DNA of 64,000 nucleotides from Streptomyces atroolivaceus (lineage in GTDB: Bacteria > Actinomycetota > Actinomycetes > Streptomycetales > Streptomycetaceae). The translations under genes were made by a program, and so were the position numbers. Positions 48,249 through 57,620 of the stretch are shown piece after piece; position 1 is the first letter of the stretch; every line of letters starts with the position of its first letter. The notes beneath the pieces are model-generated. The model made no database searches, was not told the DNA's origin, and saw nothing but the letters and a program-made list of their open reading frames with translations. Where the stretch lies: the NCBI RefSeq assembly GCF_000717025.1, contig NZ_JNXG01000003.1, positions 124,001-188,000 on the forward strand, in the 5' to 3' direction.

Positions 48249-48551
48249 CGACCCGTATCCCGTCGGCGAAGCCGCTGGGTGAACGCCGCTCCGCCCACGT
48301 CGTCCGGCGTCCCGCGTACGAGGCGCCGCCCACCGCGCGGCGCCCCCGGCCTGTATCCGGCCGTGGTCCCCGTCAAGGGCCCTGCGGCCCGGTAGGGGGG
48401 CCCAATCCGCACCACGGCGGCAGCCGGAGGCGGGCCCGCCTCCGGGCCCTGCGGCCCTTGCCGGAAGGGCGGCCGGGGCCGGATCCTTGCACTCCTCCGC
48501 CCCCGACGGGAGGCGGAGTCCGGTGCTCGTGACACACGAACGGAGACACGT
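48249..48551. other. 303-base intergenic region with a 22-bp perfect palindrome
   Basis: CCGGAGGCGGG-CCCGCCTCCGG at 48424-48445 has no loop and can form a cruciform or dimeric operator. Nearby CCCTGCGG and related GC-rich segments repeat imperfectly. It separates the APH-like gene from the M23 gene. No ydaO riboswitch pattern is evident. Confidence 0.5.
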
Positions 48552-49106
48552 ATGGGCGGAAAGAAGAGGGTTCTGTGCCGCGTGGCGGTAGGGGTGAGTG
48601 CGTTACTGACGGCGGTTGGCGTCACGATGACGGTGGCGTCCCCGGCGGCTGCCGTGGACTACTACTACGAGCTGCCCTACCCGGCGGGGGAGGCCTACAC
48701 GGTCACCCAGGGGCCGGAGGGGACGTACTCGCACACCGGCCCCTACAACGAGTACGCCTGGGACTTCGGGCTCCCGGCCAACTACGAGGTGTCCGCCGCG
48801 CAAGCGGGCACGATCGTCATCTCGAACTGGTCGCCGTACTGGCAGAACGGCATCGAGGTGATCATCAGGCACTCGAACGGGCAGTGCACCCACTACGCGC
48901 ACCTGAACCAGTCCTTCTACGAGCCGGGCGACTGGGTCCCCCAGGGCCGGATCGTCGGCTACTCGGGCAGCACAGGCGCCTCCACCGGGCCGCACCTGCA
49001 CTTCCAGGTGATCGACTGCAACACGCGCGTGGGCCTGCCCGCCACCCTCCAGGGGTGGACGCCGTACACCGGGACCCGCCCCGTCAGCGTGAACTCGTAC
49101 GCCTGA
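48552..49106 (+). CDS. secreted M23 family metallopeptidase
   Basis: A 184-aa peptidoglycan-type zinc endopeptidase. A signal peptide covers residues 1-34 with an AAA-V site. Zinc ligands are His61 and Asp71 in SHTGPYNEYAWDF and His150 in GPHLHF, with His117 in THYAHL. The protein has only the catalytic domain with no extra cell-wall binding module. A role in cell-wall remodelling or degradation is likely. Confidence 0.92.
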   Translation: MGGKKRVLCRVAVGVSALLTAVGVTMTVASPAAAVDYYYELPYPAGEAYTVTQGPEGTYSHTGPYNEYAWDFGLPANYEVSAAQAGTIVISNWSPYWQNGIEVIIRHSNGQCTHYAHLNQSFYEPGDWVPQGRIVGYSGSTGASTGPHLHFQVIDCNTRVGLPATLQGWTPYTGTRPVSVNSYA

Positions 49107-49136
49107 TCAAGCGGGTGTGACTGCCTTCTGATCAGG
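49102..49136. terminator. hairpin between convergent genes
   Basis: An 8-bp perfect stem CCTGATCA/TGATCAGG with a 19-base loop overlaps both stop codon regions. Confidence 0.45.
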
Positions 49137-50205
49137 GGGACTTGAGCAGATCCCTGAGCCCGGCGGCCAGCGTGCGGACATCCCGCTCGGTGGGCAGGCC
49201 GGGGGGCGTCTCAGGTGCGGCACCCTCCACGGGCTGCCTGCACGGCCGGCACAGGCCGTCGGGCAGGGCCTCCGGGCGGCCCGGGGTGCCGCACTTGGTG
49301 CACTCCAGCATCACGCGGTGCACGGGCGCACCCGGTGCGGGCGGTGCCGGGGCGGTGGGGACGTGCGGCGGGATCTTGTCGGTGAGGCGGCGGCGGACGA
49401 AGCCGACGGGGGAGTCGACCCGGGCGGGGAGTCCGGCGGTGAGGGCCTGCGTGAGGTAGTCCGCGTTCACACCGCGCGCGAACCATCCGGCGGCCAGGGC
49501 CTCCAGGACCGAGCAGTCGGCGGCGGACAGGGTCAGGCGGGAGTCGACGCGGCCGAGCTGTGCCAGCGCGAGGTACGCGGGGGAGGGGCCTTCGGGAGCC
49601 GGGATCCGCTGCTGGGGCACGGCGGGCGCGGCGGACACGGCGGGTGCGGGAGGCGCGGCGGACACGGCGGGTGCGGGAGGCGCGACGGGCGCTGCGGGCG
49701 TGGCCGGTGTGGGCGCTGCAGGCGGCGCGGCGGGCGGGGCGGCCACGGCCTCCGGGGCCTCCGCAGGGACCTGGAGCGGCTGCGGCGCGGTGGCCGGTGC
49801 GGCTGCCGGGGTGACCTCGGTGGCGGCCCACCACTCGTTGTCGCGGGCGGTACGCGACCAGAACGTCCGCGAGACCCAGCGCACTTGGCCCAGCTCGCCG
49901 ACGAGGCACCGTACGCGGCGAAGGTGTCCGGCGGTGGCCAGCGCCTTCAGCGCCGAGCCGACTGCCTGCTGTCCGTACAGCGGCAGCTGCTTGGCGAGGC
50001 TCTTGACGTCCATCGAGGCGCCGTCGGGCAGCTGGTCGATGAACCCGGCGATGTACCGCTCGCGGGCGGGGAGCAGGGCGAAGTCGTCGGCATTGCGCGG
50101 CCGTTGGTCCGGCATGGAGCGTTTGCCGTAACCGGGCTTGGCCATCGGGTACGGGCGCGAGGCTGCGGGGGCGCGCAGGGCGAAGTTAAGGTGCTGGATA
50201 GCCAC
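49132..50205 (-). CDS. winged-helix and zinc-ribbon hypothetical protein
   Basis: A 357-aa protein. GTG 50205 (MAIQHLNFAL) is preferred, with GGAG nine bases before. The N-terminal region (about residues 35-120) resembles a MarR-like winged helix (AKQLPLYGQQAVGSALKALATAGHLRRVR). An Ala/Pro-rich linker of about 80 residues with repeats follows, then a second helical domain, and a C-terminal zinc ribbon CTKCGTPGRPEALPDGLCRPC. I do not know its function; DNA binding is inferred from the domains. Homologues are common in Streptomyces in my memory. Confidence 0.75.
   Translation of the reverse strand: MAIQHLNFALRAPAASRPYPMAKPGYGKRSMPDQRPRNADDFALLPARERYIAGFIDQLPDGASMDVKSLAKQLPLYGQQAVGSALKALATAGHLRRVRCLVGELGQVRWVSRTFWSRTARDNEWWAATEVTPAAAPATAPQPLQVPAEAPEAVAAPPAAPPAAPTPATPAAPVAPPAPAVSAAPPAPAVSAAPAVPQQRIPAPEGPSPAYLALAQLGRVDSRLTLSAADCSVLEALAAGWFARGVNADYLTQALTAGLPARVDSPVGFVRRRLTDKIPPHVPTAPAPPAPGAPVHRVMLECTKCGTPGRPEALPDGLCRPCRQPVEGAAPETPPGLPTERDVRTLAAGLRDLLKSP
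49627..49680. repeat. 27-bp tandem repeat, two copies
   Basis: Two perfect 27-bp units at 49627-49653 and 49654-49680 encode the duplicated PAPAVSAAP linker of the surrounding gene. Confidence 0.9.
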
Positions 50206-50699
50206 GGGATCGGTCTCCGTCGATCTTGCGGTGAGACCCCGGCCTGGTGTGCCAACACCGCGTCGGGGTCGTTCTGTGTTCGCACCGTAAGGAGTCGCCA
50301 CGCTCCGCCGCAAGTCGGTCACGATTAGTCATACTTGCTGGCCGCGACGGGTCAGGGAGGGGGTCAGGGAGGGTGGGGAGGTTCCCCCAACCCCCTTCTT
50401 TCCCTACCGGGTCAAAGGCATCGCTCGAATCCCGGCCCTCGGATCCCGACGCCCGGATCCCGACGCCCGGATCCCGAAGCTCGGGCGCCGGGCGGAAGCC
50501 CTGATTCCGCGCCCCGAAAGTGTGAACCGACGCTCGAAACCCGGGTCTCGGGCCCCGAGCGCCGGGGCCTGCGCTCCCGCGAACAGGGACCGAATTCTGA
50601 CTTTGTCACAGCAGCGCAACCGCCCCGCACGCCAAGGCCGTTGTCCCGAATTGCTGGATACGGTTCCCGCAATCATCCGGCAGTGGAGGAAGGATCCCC
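50206..50699. repeat. intergenic region with short GGATCC-type tandem repeats
   Basis: Three 14-bp units GGATCCCGACGCCC (two perfect at 50441 and 50455, one degenerate at 50469) lie in a roughly 120-base stretch of degenerate CCCGG/CTCGG repeats, about 50430-50580. The last 90 bases before the secreted-protein gene are AT-richer and probably hold its promoter. No gene is seen. Confidence 0.6.
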
Positions 50700-51164
50700 A
50701 TGAGGTTCAGGCGTGTGGGCAGAATCGGTACCACCGGCGCGTTGACCGCCGCGGCGCTCGGCGCGTCGATCGTCCTCACTCCGGCATCGGCGTCCGCGGA
50801 AAGCGCGTGGGAGTGCTACGGCACCCAGGTCAAGCGCTGTGCCGCCGTCTGGTGGGACGAGTCCGCCGACACCTACCGGGCGCGGGCGAAGATCACCGAC
50901 GTCGCCGGTGGCGGGAGCTACCAGGTCAAGGTCACCGACGTGAAGCTCCAGCGCTTCAGCGGCGATGGCTGGGTGACCATGCGGACCGCGAAGGACGGCG
51001 ACGGCTGGCACGACACCCAGGACCTGGCAGGCACCACCACCGTCAACCCGTGCGCATGGCCGAAGTCGAGTTTCGGCGTGGTGGCGACGTTCAGCTGGAA
51101 GGGTGCTTCCTCCGGCGAGAAGACCTGGCGTCCCAACAACTCGTGGGCCCTCCACTGCGACTGA
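50700..51164 (+). CDS. small secreted protein, hypothetical
   Basis: A 154-aa protein with a clear signal peptide ending SASAES near residue 34. The mature part is about 120 residues with four Cys (WECYGTQVKRCAAV, VNPCAW, ALHCD), which suggests two disulfides, and a Trp-rich beta structure. AGGAAGGA precedes the ATG at 50700. No known family is recognised. Confidence 0.75.
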   Translation: MRFRRVGRIGTTGALTAAALGASIVLTPASASAESAWECYGTQVKRCAAVWWDESADTYRARAKITDVAGGGSYQVKVTDVKLQRFSGDGWVTMRTAKDGDGWHDTQDLAGTTTVNPCAWPKSSFGVVATFSWKGASSGEKTWRPNNSWALHCD

Positions 51165-51174
51165 CCCGCTGAAC

Positions 51175-51208
51175 GTGTCCGCCGCACCGCCCGGTGTGCG
51201 GCGGACAC
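51175..51208. terminator. hairpin between convergent genes
   Basis: A perfect 13-bp stem GTGTCCGCCGCAC/GTGCGGCGGACAC with an 8-base loop, between the secreted-protein gene and helD. Confidence 0.85.
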
Positions 51209-51263
51209 TCCCCCTTGCCCCCTTGGGGAGAAGCGCCGCCGCGTGACCTCCCGGTACCGCCGC

Positions 51264-53504
51264 TCAGCGCAGCGACTCCGGCAGTTCCTCCCGGTGGACG
51301 ATGCCCAGGCGCTGCGTCGCGCGGGTCAGTGCCACGTACAGGTCGCTCGTCCCGAACCGGCCGGGCTCGACGACCAGCACGTGGTCGAACTCCAGCCCCT
51401 TGGCCTCGCGCGGGCCGAGCAGCACCACGGGACGGGTGAGGTCGGGTTCGGCGCCCGCCGTGATCCCGTCGAGCGGAGCCGCGATCTCCTCGTGCAGCTC
51501 GCGCGGCGCGATCACCGCGAGGCGTCCCTCCTCGGGCGTCAGCTCCTCGACGGCCCGCGCCACCGCGCCCGCCAGATCCGCACCGGCATCCCGTGTCCAC
51601 GGAGTCTCGCCGGTGGACCGCACCGACCCGGGCGGCTCGAACGACGGGTCCTGCGCCCGCACGACCTTGGCGGCCAGCTCCATGATCTCGGCGGGCGTAC
51701 GGTAGTTGACCCCCAGCCGCACATGCTCGAAGCGGTCGCCGACGTACGGCTCCAGGATGCGTTCCCAGGACCCGACGCCGGCCTCCTCGGACGTCTGCGC
51801 CGGGTCGCCGACCAGGGTCAGCGAGCGGGTCGGCGACCGGCGCATCAGCAGCCGCCAGGCCATCGGGGAGAGCTCCTGCGCCTCGTCGACGATGATGTGG
51901 CCGAACGCCCAGGTCCGGTCGGCCGCGGCCCGCTCGGCCGCGCTCCGGTGGTCGGCCTCCTCCTGCCGCTCGGCCATCCGCTCGGCGTCGATGATGTCGT
52001 GGGCGGCCAGGAACTCGGACTCCTCGTCCTCGAACTCGTACGACTCCGAGCCCCGGGACAGCTCCAGGACGCCCTGTGCGTAGGCGACGCGCTCCTGGCG
52101 CTCGGCCTCGGCGGCGGCCCGCTCGGCACTGTCGTCGGACCCGAGCAGTTCGGCGGCTTCGTCGAGGAGCGGCACGTCGGCCGGGGTCCACGCCGGGTCC
52201 CCGCCGCCGGGAGCGCGCCGGATGGCCTCCGCGTCCTCGTCCGGTACGTACACCGGCTCGGCCAGATAGCCGGCGAGGAACTCCTCGGGGGTGAGCACCG
52301 GCCACAGCTCTCCGACGGCGGCGTGCACCTCCTCGCTCGCGGCGACGCCCTTGCCGAGCTGGGCGACGTCGTCCGGACCCAGGAAGTTCGGGCCGCCGTA
52401 CGGGTCCGCACCGATGCGTTCGGTGAGCTGCGCGGTGAGGGCGTCGATGACGTGGAACGTGAAGTAGGGCCGGGCGAGGTTGTGCGGCAGGCGGGTCTCG
52501 CGGGCCGCCTGACGGGCCTCGTAGGCGATCTCCCAGTCCAGGACGAGGTCACCGTCGTCGTGCGGGATGACGACCGGTTCGCCGGGCTCGGGCAGCGCCT
52601 GCCGGTCGCGTACGGCGAGCGCGAGCGCCTCGGCCATCGCGGAGCCGCCCTTGACGGCCGCCGCGCGGGGGGTGTCGGTGCCGTGGGCGTGGACCCCGGG
52701 GAAGAGCTCGGCCTGCGTGGCGAGCATGACGCCGGTCTCGCCGAGGGCGGGCAGCACCTCGCCGATGTAGCGCAGGAAGGCCGGGTTGGGGCCCACGACC
52801 AGGACCGCGCGCTTGGCCAGCAGCTCACGGTGCTCGTACAGCAGGAAGGCCGCCCGGTGCAGCGCCACCGCGGTCTTGCCGGTGCCGGGGCCGCCCTCGA
52901 CGACGAGGACACCACGGTGCGGAGCGCGGATGATGCGGTCCTGCTCCGCCTGGATCGTCCGCACGATGTCGCCCATGCGGCCGGTGCGGGCGGAGCTCAG
53001 CGCGGCGAGCAGGACGGCGTCACCGCTCGGGTCCTCGAAGCCGCTGCGCTCGCGGTCCCCGAGATCGAGGATCTCGTCGTGCAGCTCGGTCACCGTGCGG
53101 CCCTCGGTGGTGAGGTGTCTGCGCCGCCGCAGCCCCATGGGCGTATGCCCGGTGGCGAGGTAGAAGGGCCGCGCGACCGGTGCACGCCAGTCGATCAGAA
53201 GGGGTGTGTGTTCGGTGTCGTCCTCACGAATTCCGATACGGCCGATGTGGTGCGCGGATCCGTCGTGGAGATCGATACGGCCGAAACACAGCGAGCCGTC
53301 CACCGCGTTCAGGGCCGCCAGCAGACCGGAACGCTCGGCGACGAGCACATCGCGCTCGTGCCGGGCCTGCAGGCCGTTCCCCACCGGCGTCAAGGCGTCC
53401 TCGACGTGCTGCGCGGTGACCCCGCGCAGCGTGTCGACACGGTCGTAGAGCCGGTCGATGAATTGCTGCTCCTTCTGCAATTCGACGTTTTCGCGAGTTG
53501 ACAA
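51264..53504 (-). CDS. helD: HelD-family RNA polymerase-associated motor ATPase
   Basis: A 746-aa UvrD/Rep-like superfamily 1 ATPase. Walker A is GGPGTGKTAVALHR (Lys210), Walker B is HIIVDEAQELSPMAW, motif III is LTLVGDPAQTS, motif IV is VNYRTPAEIM, and motif VI is YVALTRATQRLGIV. The N-terminal helical arm and GSLCFGRIDL region fit HelD, which releases stalled RNA polymerase, rather than UvrD helicases. The start is taken as TTG 53504, with GGGAG upstream; ATG 53522 and 53582 are in frame. Related HelR proteins protect polymerase from rifamycins, which is possible but unproven here. Confidence 0.88.
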   Translation of the reverse strand: MSTRENVELQKEQQFIDRLYDRVDTLRGVTAQHVEDALTPVGNGLQARHERDVLVAERSGLLAALNAVDGSLCFGRIDLHDGSAHHIGRIGIREDDTEHTPLLIDWRAPVARPFYLATGHTPMGLRRRRHLTTEGRTVTELHDEILDLGDRERSGFEDPSGDAVLLAALSSARTGRMGDIVRTIQAEQDRIIRAPHRGVLVVEGGPGTGKTAVALHRAAFLLYEHRELLAKRAVLVVGPNPAFLRYIGEVLPALGETGVMLATQAELFPGVHAHGTDTPRAAAVKGGSAMAEALALAVRDRQALPEPGEPVVIPHDDGDLVLDWEIAYEARQAARETRLPHNLARPYFTFHVIDALTAQLTERIGADPYGGPNFLGPDDVAQLGKGVAASEEVHAAVGELWPVLTPEEFLAGYLAEPVYVPDEDAEAIRRAPGGGDPAWTPADVPLLDEAAELLGSDDSAERAAAEAERQERVAYAQGVLELSRGSESYEFEDEESEFLAAHDIIDAERMAERQEEADHRSAAERAAADRTWAFGHIIVDEAQELSPMAWRLLMRRSPTRSLTLVGDPAQTSEEAGVGSWERILEPYVGDRFEHVRLGVNYRTPAEIMELAAKVVRAQDPSFEPPGSVRSTGETPWTRDAGADLAGAVARAVEELTPEEGRLAVIAPRELHEEIAAPLDGITAGAEPDLTRPVVLLGPREAKGLEFDHVLVVEPGRFGTSDLYVALTRATQRLGIVHREELPESLR

Positions 53505-53827
53505 AATCGCTCCCTGCCGCATATGGTGTTGCTTAGTGGCCCCCGTGCGGGGCCTTTTCTGTGGGCACACAGAAACATTCAATATACGTGAGGAAATCCC
53601 CGGTCCGCAATTGCGGACCGGGGATTTCCTGCTCCCGCCGCGGAGCGGGCGGCGGACGGGGCCACGGGGGTGTGCGCCCGGCCCGCGACGGGGGTGTGCG
53701 CCCGCCCCGCGCCCTCAGGGCGAGCCGCCCGCATGACACCTGTCATACCGCCCCGTTACAGGCGTCACAGAGAGCTGATGACACACCGCACTGCCGCGCG
53801 GCCTCTGCCGCGGGGAGTGTGGAACGC
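53505..53827. promoter_or_regulatory. helD promoter with 40-bp perfect palindrome and leader hairpin
   Basis: A perfect 40-bp palindrome spans 53591-53630 (left arm AGGAAATCCCCGGTCCGCAA). Reading the minus strand, TTGCGG (53605-53610) with 18 bases to TATATT (53581-53586) forms a good -35/-10 pair, so the palindrome covers the -35 element. A stem GGCCCC-CGTGC-GGGGCC followed by TTTTCT at 53538-53560 would be a terminator on the plus strand and a leader hairpin on the minus strand. The rest, up to the ABC gene at 53828, shows no gene. Confidence 0.7.
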
Positions 53828-54754
53828 ATGAACACAGTCATCGAAACCGTCGGACTGAAAAGGAGCTACCAGGACTTCGACGCCGTACGCGGCATCGACT
53901 TCACGGTCGCTCGCGGAGAACTGTTCGCCCTGCTGGGGACCAACGGGGCCGGCAAGACCTCCACGCTCGAACTCCTGGAGGGCCAGGCCGTTCCCAGCGG
54001 AGGCACCGTCAAGGTGCTCGGCCGCGACCCGTTCCGCGACCGGGCCGCCGTGCGGCACCGCATCGGCGTGATGCTCCAGGAGGGAGGCTTCCCGCCGGAG
54101 CTGACCGTCCTGGAGACCGTACGGATGTGGGCGGGCTGCACGAGCGGCGCCCGGCCCGCCGACGAGGCCCTGGCACTGACCGACCTGTCCGGCCGGAGCA
54201 AGGTGAGGGTCAAGCAGCTCTCCGGAGGTGAACGCCGCCGCCTCGATCTCGCGCTGGCCCTGCTCGGGCGCCCCGAGGTGCTGTTCCTCGACGAGCCCAC
54301 GACCGGCCTGGACGCCCAGTCCCGCCGCGACACGTGGGACCTGATCCGCGAACTGAAGGCCCAGGGCACGACCGTGCTGCTCACCACGCACTACCTCGAG
54401 GAAGCCGAACAGCTCGCCGACCGGCTGGCGATCATGCACAAGGGGCTGATCGCGACCACCGGCCGGGTGGAGGACGTGGTGTCCGAGCGGCCCTCCCGGA
54501 TCAGTTTCCAGCTTCCCCAGGACCGCTTCCTCGGCGAACTGCCGCCGCTCGCGCCGATGGGTGTGACCCGGCACTCGAACGAGGGAGGGACGGTCCTCCT
54601 GGAGACCCGGGACCTGCAACGCACAGCGACCGAACTGCTCACCTGGGCCCACCACACCGGGGTCGCGCTGCACGCCCTCGACGTCCGGTCCGCATCACTG
54701 GAGGAGGCCTTCATGGAGATCGCCAAGGGCCTCGACGAGGAGGAGACACGATGA
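53828..54754 (+). CDS. ABC transporter ATP-binding protein (DrrA-like)
   Basis: A 308-aa ATPase of the drug-exporter type. Walker A is GTNGAGKTS, signature LSGGERRRLDLALAL, Walker B VLFLDEPTTGLD, and switch His in TTHYLEEAE. A C-terminal 80-residue extension is present. It is divergent from helD. The permease gene overlaps its stop by 4 bases, and a two-component system follows. Confidence 0.93.
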   Translation: MNTVIETVGLKRSYQDFDAVRGIDFTVARGELFALLGTNGAGKTSTLELLEGQAVPSGGTVKVLGRDPFRDRAAVRHRIGVMLQEGGFPPELTVLETVRMWAGCTSGARPADEALALTDLSGRSKVRVKQLSGGERRRLDLALALLGRPEVLFLDEPTTGLDAQSRRDTWDLIRELKAQGTTVLLTTHYLEEAEQLADRLAIMHKGLIATTGRVEDVVSERPSRISFQLPQDRFLGELPPLAPMGVTRHSNEGGTVLLETRDLQRTATELLTWAHHTGVALHALDVRSASLEEAFMEIAKGLDEEETR

Positions 54755-55563
54755 CGACCACCGCCCCCGCCCGACCGATGACCACCGCCGGGCCCGTGCG
54801 GCGCGGCCCCGCCTCCCGCATGGCCGCCCTCGGCCGCGCGGAACTGACCCTGCTCCTGCGCAGCAGGGCGGCCCTGTTCACCGCGGTCGTCCTGCCGGGC
54901 GTCATGGCCGTCTCGATGCGCGGCCTGGTCAAGAGCCTCGACCTGGGCGGCACCGGTCTGTCCATCGCGACCGTCCTGCTGCCGGGGACCTTGGCCATGG
55001 CCCTGTTCTTCTCCATCTACACGAACCTGGTCGGCGTGTACGTCACCCGGCGCGAGAGCCTGGTGCTCAAGCGGCTGCGCACCGGGGAGGTGCGCGACTG
55101 GGAGATCCTCGCCGGCGGCGCGCTGCCCGCGGTGGTGCTGGCGGTGGTGCAGTGCGTGCTGCTGGCCGTCGGACTGACCGTGGTCCTGGACGCCCCCGCA
55201 CCGGACGCCCCGCACCTGGTGGTCGTCGGTCTGCTGCTGGGCATGGCGCTGCTCGTCGTCGGGGCCGCGCTGACGGCCGCCTTCACCCGGACGGCGGAGA
55301 GCGCGCAGCTGACGTTCCTGCCGTTCATGATGGCGAGCATGGCCGGGTCCGGGCTCTTCCTGCCGCGCGAGGTCCTGCCCGACGCCGTGGCCGGCATCAG
55401 CGCCTGGCTGCCCTTCTCCCCGGTGATGGACCTCCTGCGCGGCGGATGGACGGGCGACCTCGGCGGCATGGACCAGGGCCGCGCGCTGCTCATGGCCCTG
55501 GCGTGGACGGCCGTGGCGGCCCTCGGCGTGCGGAAGTGGTTCCGGTGGAGCCCGCGCCACTGA
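54751..55563 (+). CDS. ABC-2 type transporter permease
   Basis: A 270-aa protein with six predicted helices of the DrrB type. It has a cytoplasmic N-terminus with RRGPASRMAALGRAELTLLLR and the YVTRRESLVLKRLRTGEVRDWEILAG loop. It pairs with the upstream ATPase to form an exporter. The adjacent kinase and regulator suggest induction by an envelope signal such as an antimicrobial. The substrate is unknown. Confidence 0.92.
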   Translation: MTTTAPARPMTTAGPVRRGPASRMAALGRAELTLLLRSRAALFTAVVLPGVMAVSMRGLVKSLDLGGTGLSIATVLLPGTLAMALFFSIYTNLVGVYVTRRESLVLKRLRTGEVRDWEILAGGALPAVVLAVVQCVLLAVGLTVVLDAPAPDAPHLVVVGLLLGMALLVVGAALTAAFTRTAESAQLTFLPFMMASMAGSGLFLPREVLPDAVAGISAWLPFSPVMDLLRGGWTGDLGGMDQGRALLMALAWTAVAALGVRKWFRWSPRH

Positions 55564-55613
55564 ACACGACGGCCATCGCGTGGGCGGCCGGGGATCCGGG
55601 GAAGTGGGGGACC

Positions 55614-56837
55614 ATGAGCATGAGCATGAGCGTGGAGGACTGGGTGGAGCGGCTCGGCGGTCAGGACGGCCCCGAACGGTACCGCCGCTACGCCCTGGGC
55701 AGCGTCGGCTTCCTCGCCGTCAGCGAGGTGGGTCTGTGGGCCGTCTGGGTGGTGCAGACGGACTCCGCGGCGCTCCCGCTGGCATCCGTGGCCGTACTGG
55801 GCGTGGTCCACGCGCTCATCCAGTTCCTGCTCTGGCGTTCCGCGCTGAGCCACTACCTCGCCGTCGGCCCCCGGCCCGTCCCGCTCATGGTCGTGTACAC
55901 GGCGGTGACCGTGGCCATGGGGGCTCTGGGATGTGTGCTGCTGGCATCCGGCCGGATCGACGACGGCGACCTGACGTCCCTCACGGTGTGGCTCCTGATG
56001 TTCTTCGCCGGACCGCCGGCGCTGGCGCTGCCGATCCGTGCGGGGGCGGCGCTCGTGGCAGCCGTCGCGGTCGCCTGCCTGGCCGGGGCCTTCGCAGCGG
56101 GGCTGACGGGGTCCTCCCTGGTCCTCGTCATCAGTGCCACCGTGGTCATGGTGCCCTTCATGGCCATCGCCTCCCGTGCCTCGGGCTGGAGCGTCCGGCT
56201 GATCGAGCAACTGGCCGCCGCCCGCGAGACGCAGGCACGCCTGGCCGTCGCCGAGGAACGGCTCCGCTTCGGCCGTGACCTGCACGACGTACTGGGCCGC
56301 AACCTCGCGGTCGTGGCGCTCAAGAGCGAACTCGCCGCACAGCTGGCGCAGCGCGGCCGGCCCGAGGCCGTGGAGCACATGGTGGAGGTGCAGCGCATCG
56401 CGCGGGAGTCGCAACGGGAGATCCGCTCGGTGGTCCGCGGTTACCGCACCGCCGACCTGCACACCGAACTCGCGGGAGCACGCTCCGTCCTGGAGGCCGC
56501 GGGTATCGACTGCCGCATCGAGTACGGGCCTGCGGCCCGCCTGCCGTCCGACGTGCAGTCGGCCCTCGGCTGGGTGGTGCGCGAGGGGACGACCAACGTG
56601 CTCCGGCACGCCCAGGGCGCGGCCGCCTGCACCATGTCACTGCGCACCGCGGGCCCGGCCGAGGCCCTGCTCGTGATGGAGAACGACGGCGCGTCCGAGG
56701 TGACACCCGGCGCGGGCACAGGACTGACCGGGCTGAAGGAACGCCTGGCCGGACTGAACGGCACACTGACCACCGAACAGCATTCCGGCGGACACTTCCG
56801 CCTCACCGCACGTGTCCCCTGGGAGGACGGCGAATGA
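55614..56837 (+). CDS. sensor histidine kinase (DesK/NarX-like)
   Basis: A 407-aa kinase with about five or six membrane helices in residues 25-190, a short coiled coil, then a HisKA_3 domain with phosphoacceptor His224 in RFGRDLHDVLGRNLAVV. A HATPase_c follows with GWVVREGTTNVLRHAQ and GTGLTGLKERL. ATG 55614 follows GGGGG; in-frame alternatives are ATG 55620 and 55626. It has no large extracellular domain, so it probably senses the membrane. The regulator overlaps its stop by 4 bases. Confidence 0.92.
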   Translation: MSMSMSVEDWVERLGGQDGPERYRRYALGSVGFLAVSEVGLWAVWVVQTDSAALPLASVAVLGVVHALIQFLLWRSALSHYLAVGPRPVPLMVVYTAVTVAMGALGCVLLASGRIDDGDLTSLTVWLLMFFAGPPALALPIRAGAALVAAVAVACLAGAFAAGLTGSSLVLVISATVVMVPFMAIASRASGWSVRLIEQLAAARETQARLAVAEERLRFGRDLHDVLGRNLAVVALKSELAAQLAQRGRPEAVEHMVEVQRIARESQREIRSVVRGYRTADLHTELAGARSVLEAAGIDCRIEYGPAARLPSDVQSALGWVVREGTTNVLRHAQGAAACTMSLRTAGPAEALLVMENDGASEVTPGAGTGLTGLKERLAGLNGTLTTEQHSGGHFRLTARVPWEDGE

Positions 56838-57439
56838 TCACGGTCCTGCTCGCGGACGACGAGCACCTCATCAGGGGCGCGCTCGCCTCCCTCCTCGTCC
56901 TGGAGGACGACATCACCGTCGTCGCACAGGCCGGGACCGGCGACGAAGCCCTGGCCATGGCCAGGGCGCACCGCCCCGACGTGGCCGTGCTCGACCTCCA
57001 GATGCCCGGCCTCGACGGCGTGGCGGTCGCCGGACAGCTGCGCGACTCCGTGCCCGGCTGCGCCGCGATGATCGTCACCAGCCACGCCCGGGCAGGGGCC
57101 CTCAAGCGCGCGCTGAGCGTCGGGGTGCGCGGCTTCGTACCCAAGACGGTGTCCGCGCACGACCTGGCACAGATCATCCGCACCGTCCACAGCGGCGGCC
57201 GCTACATCGACCAGGAACTCGCGGCCGACGCCATCGCCGCGGGCGAGTCACCCCTGACACCCCGCGAGGCGGAACTCCTGTCGTACGCCGAGGACGGGGC
57301 ACCGGTCGCGGACATCGCCTCCCGCGCCTCGCTGTCCAGCGGAACGGTCCGCAACTACCTCTCGGCGGCGGCGACGAAGCTGGGCGCGGAGAACCGCCAC
57401 GTCGCCGCCCGCATCGCGCGGGAGCACGGCTGGCTGTGA
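56834..57439 (+). CDS. NarL-family response regulator
   Basis: A 201-aa regulator. The receiver domain has the acidic pocket ADDEH and phosphoacceptor Asp54 in VAVLDLQMPGLDG, then a LuxR-type helix-turn-helix LTPREAELLSYAEDGAPVADIASRASLSSGTVRNYLSAAATKLG (residues about 138-181). DesR-like. It is the last gene of the ABC/two-component operon and probably activates it. Confidence 0.94.
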   Translation: MITVLLADDEHLIRGALASLLVLEDDITVVAQAGTGDEALAMARAHRPDVAVLDLQMPGLDGVAVAGQLRDSVPGCAAMIVTSHARAGALKRALSVGVRGFVPKTVSAHDLAQIIRTVHSGGRYIDQELAADAIAAGESPLTPREAELLSYAEDGAPVADIASRASLSSGTVRNYLSAAATKLGAENRHVAARIAREHGWL

Positions 57440-57620
57440 CGTGGGCGGGCGTGCGCCACGAGGGTGCGGACCGGCGGGCCGGCGGGCAGGCGGGCAGGTG
57501 CTCGGTGCGGACGCTGCCGGTGGTGCCGGGGCGGCGGGCAGGCGCCCGGTGCGGACGCCGAGGGTGCCGGGCCTGCCGCGATGAGTTCCGGCCGTCCCGC
57601 GAGTCTGAACCGGTGAGTGC

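Noticed and set aside
48249-48551. ydaO (c-di-AMP) riboswitch before the M23 peptidase
   Set aside because: The conserved riboswitch blocks are not visible in this gap.
51243-53501. Long plus-strand frame of 752 codons
   Set aside because: It is antisense to helD, whose helicase motifs are complete.
53538-53630. Rifamycin-associated element before helD
   Set aside because: Neither palindrome contains the GGGGCTTGCGGCAAG core that I remember.
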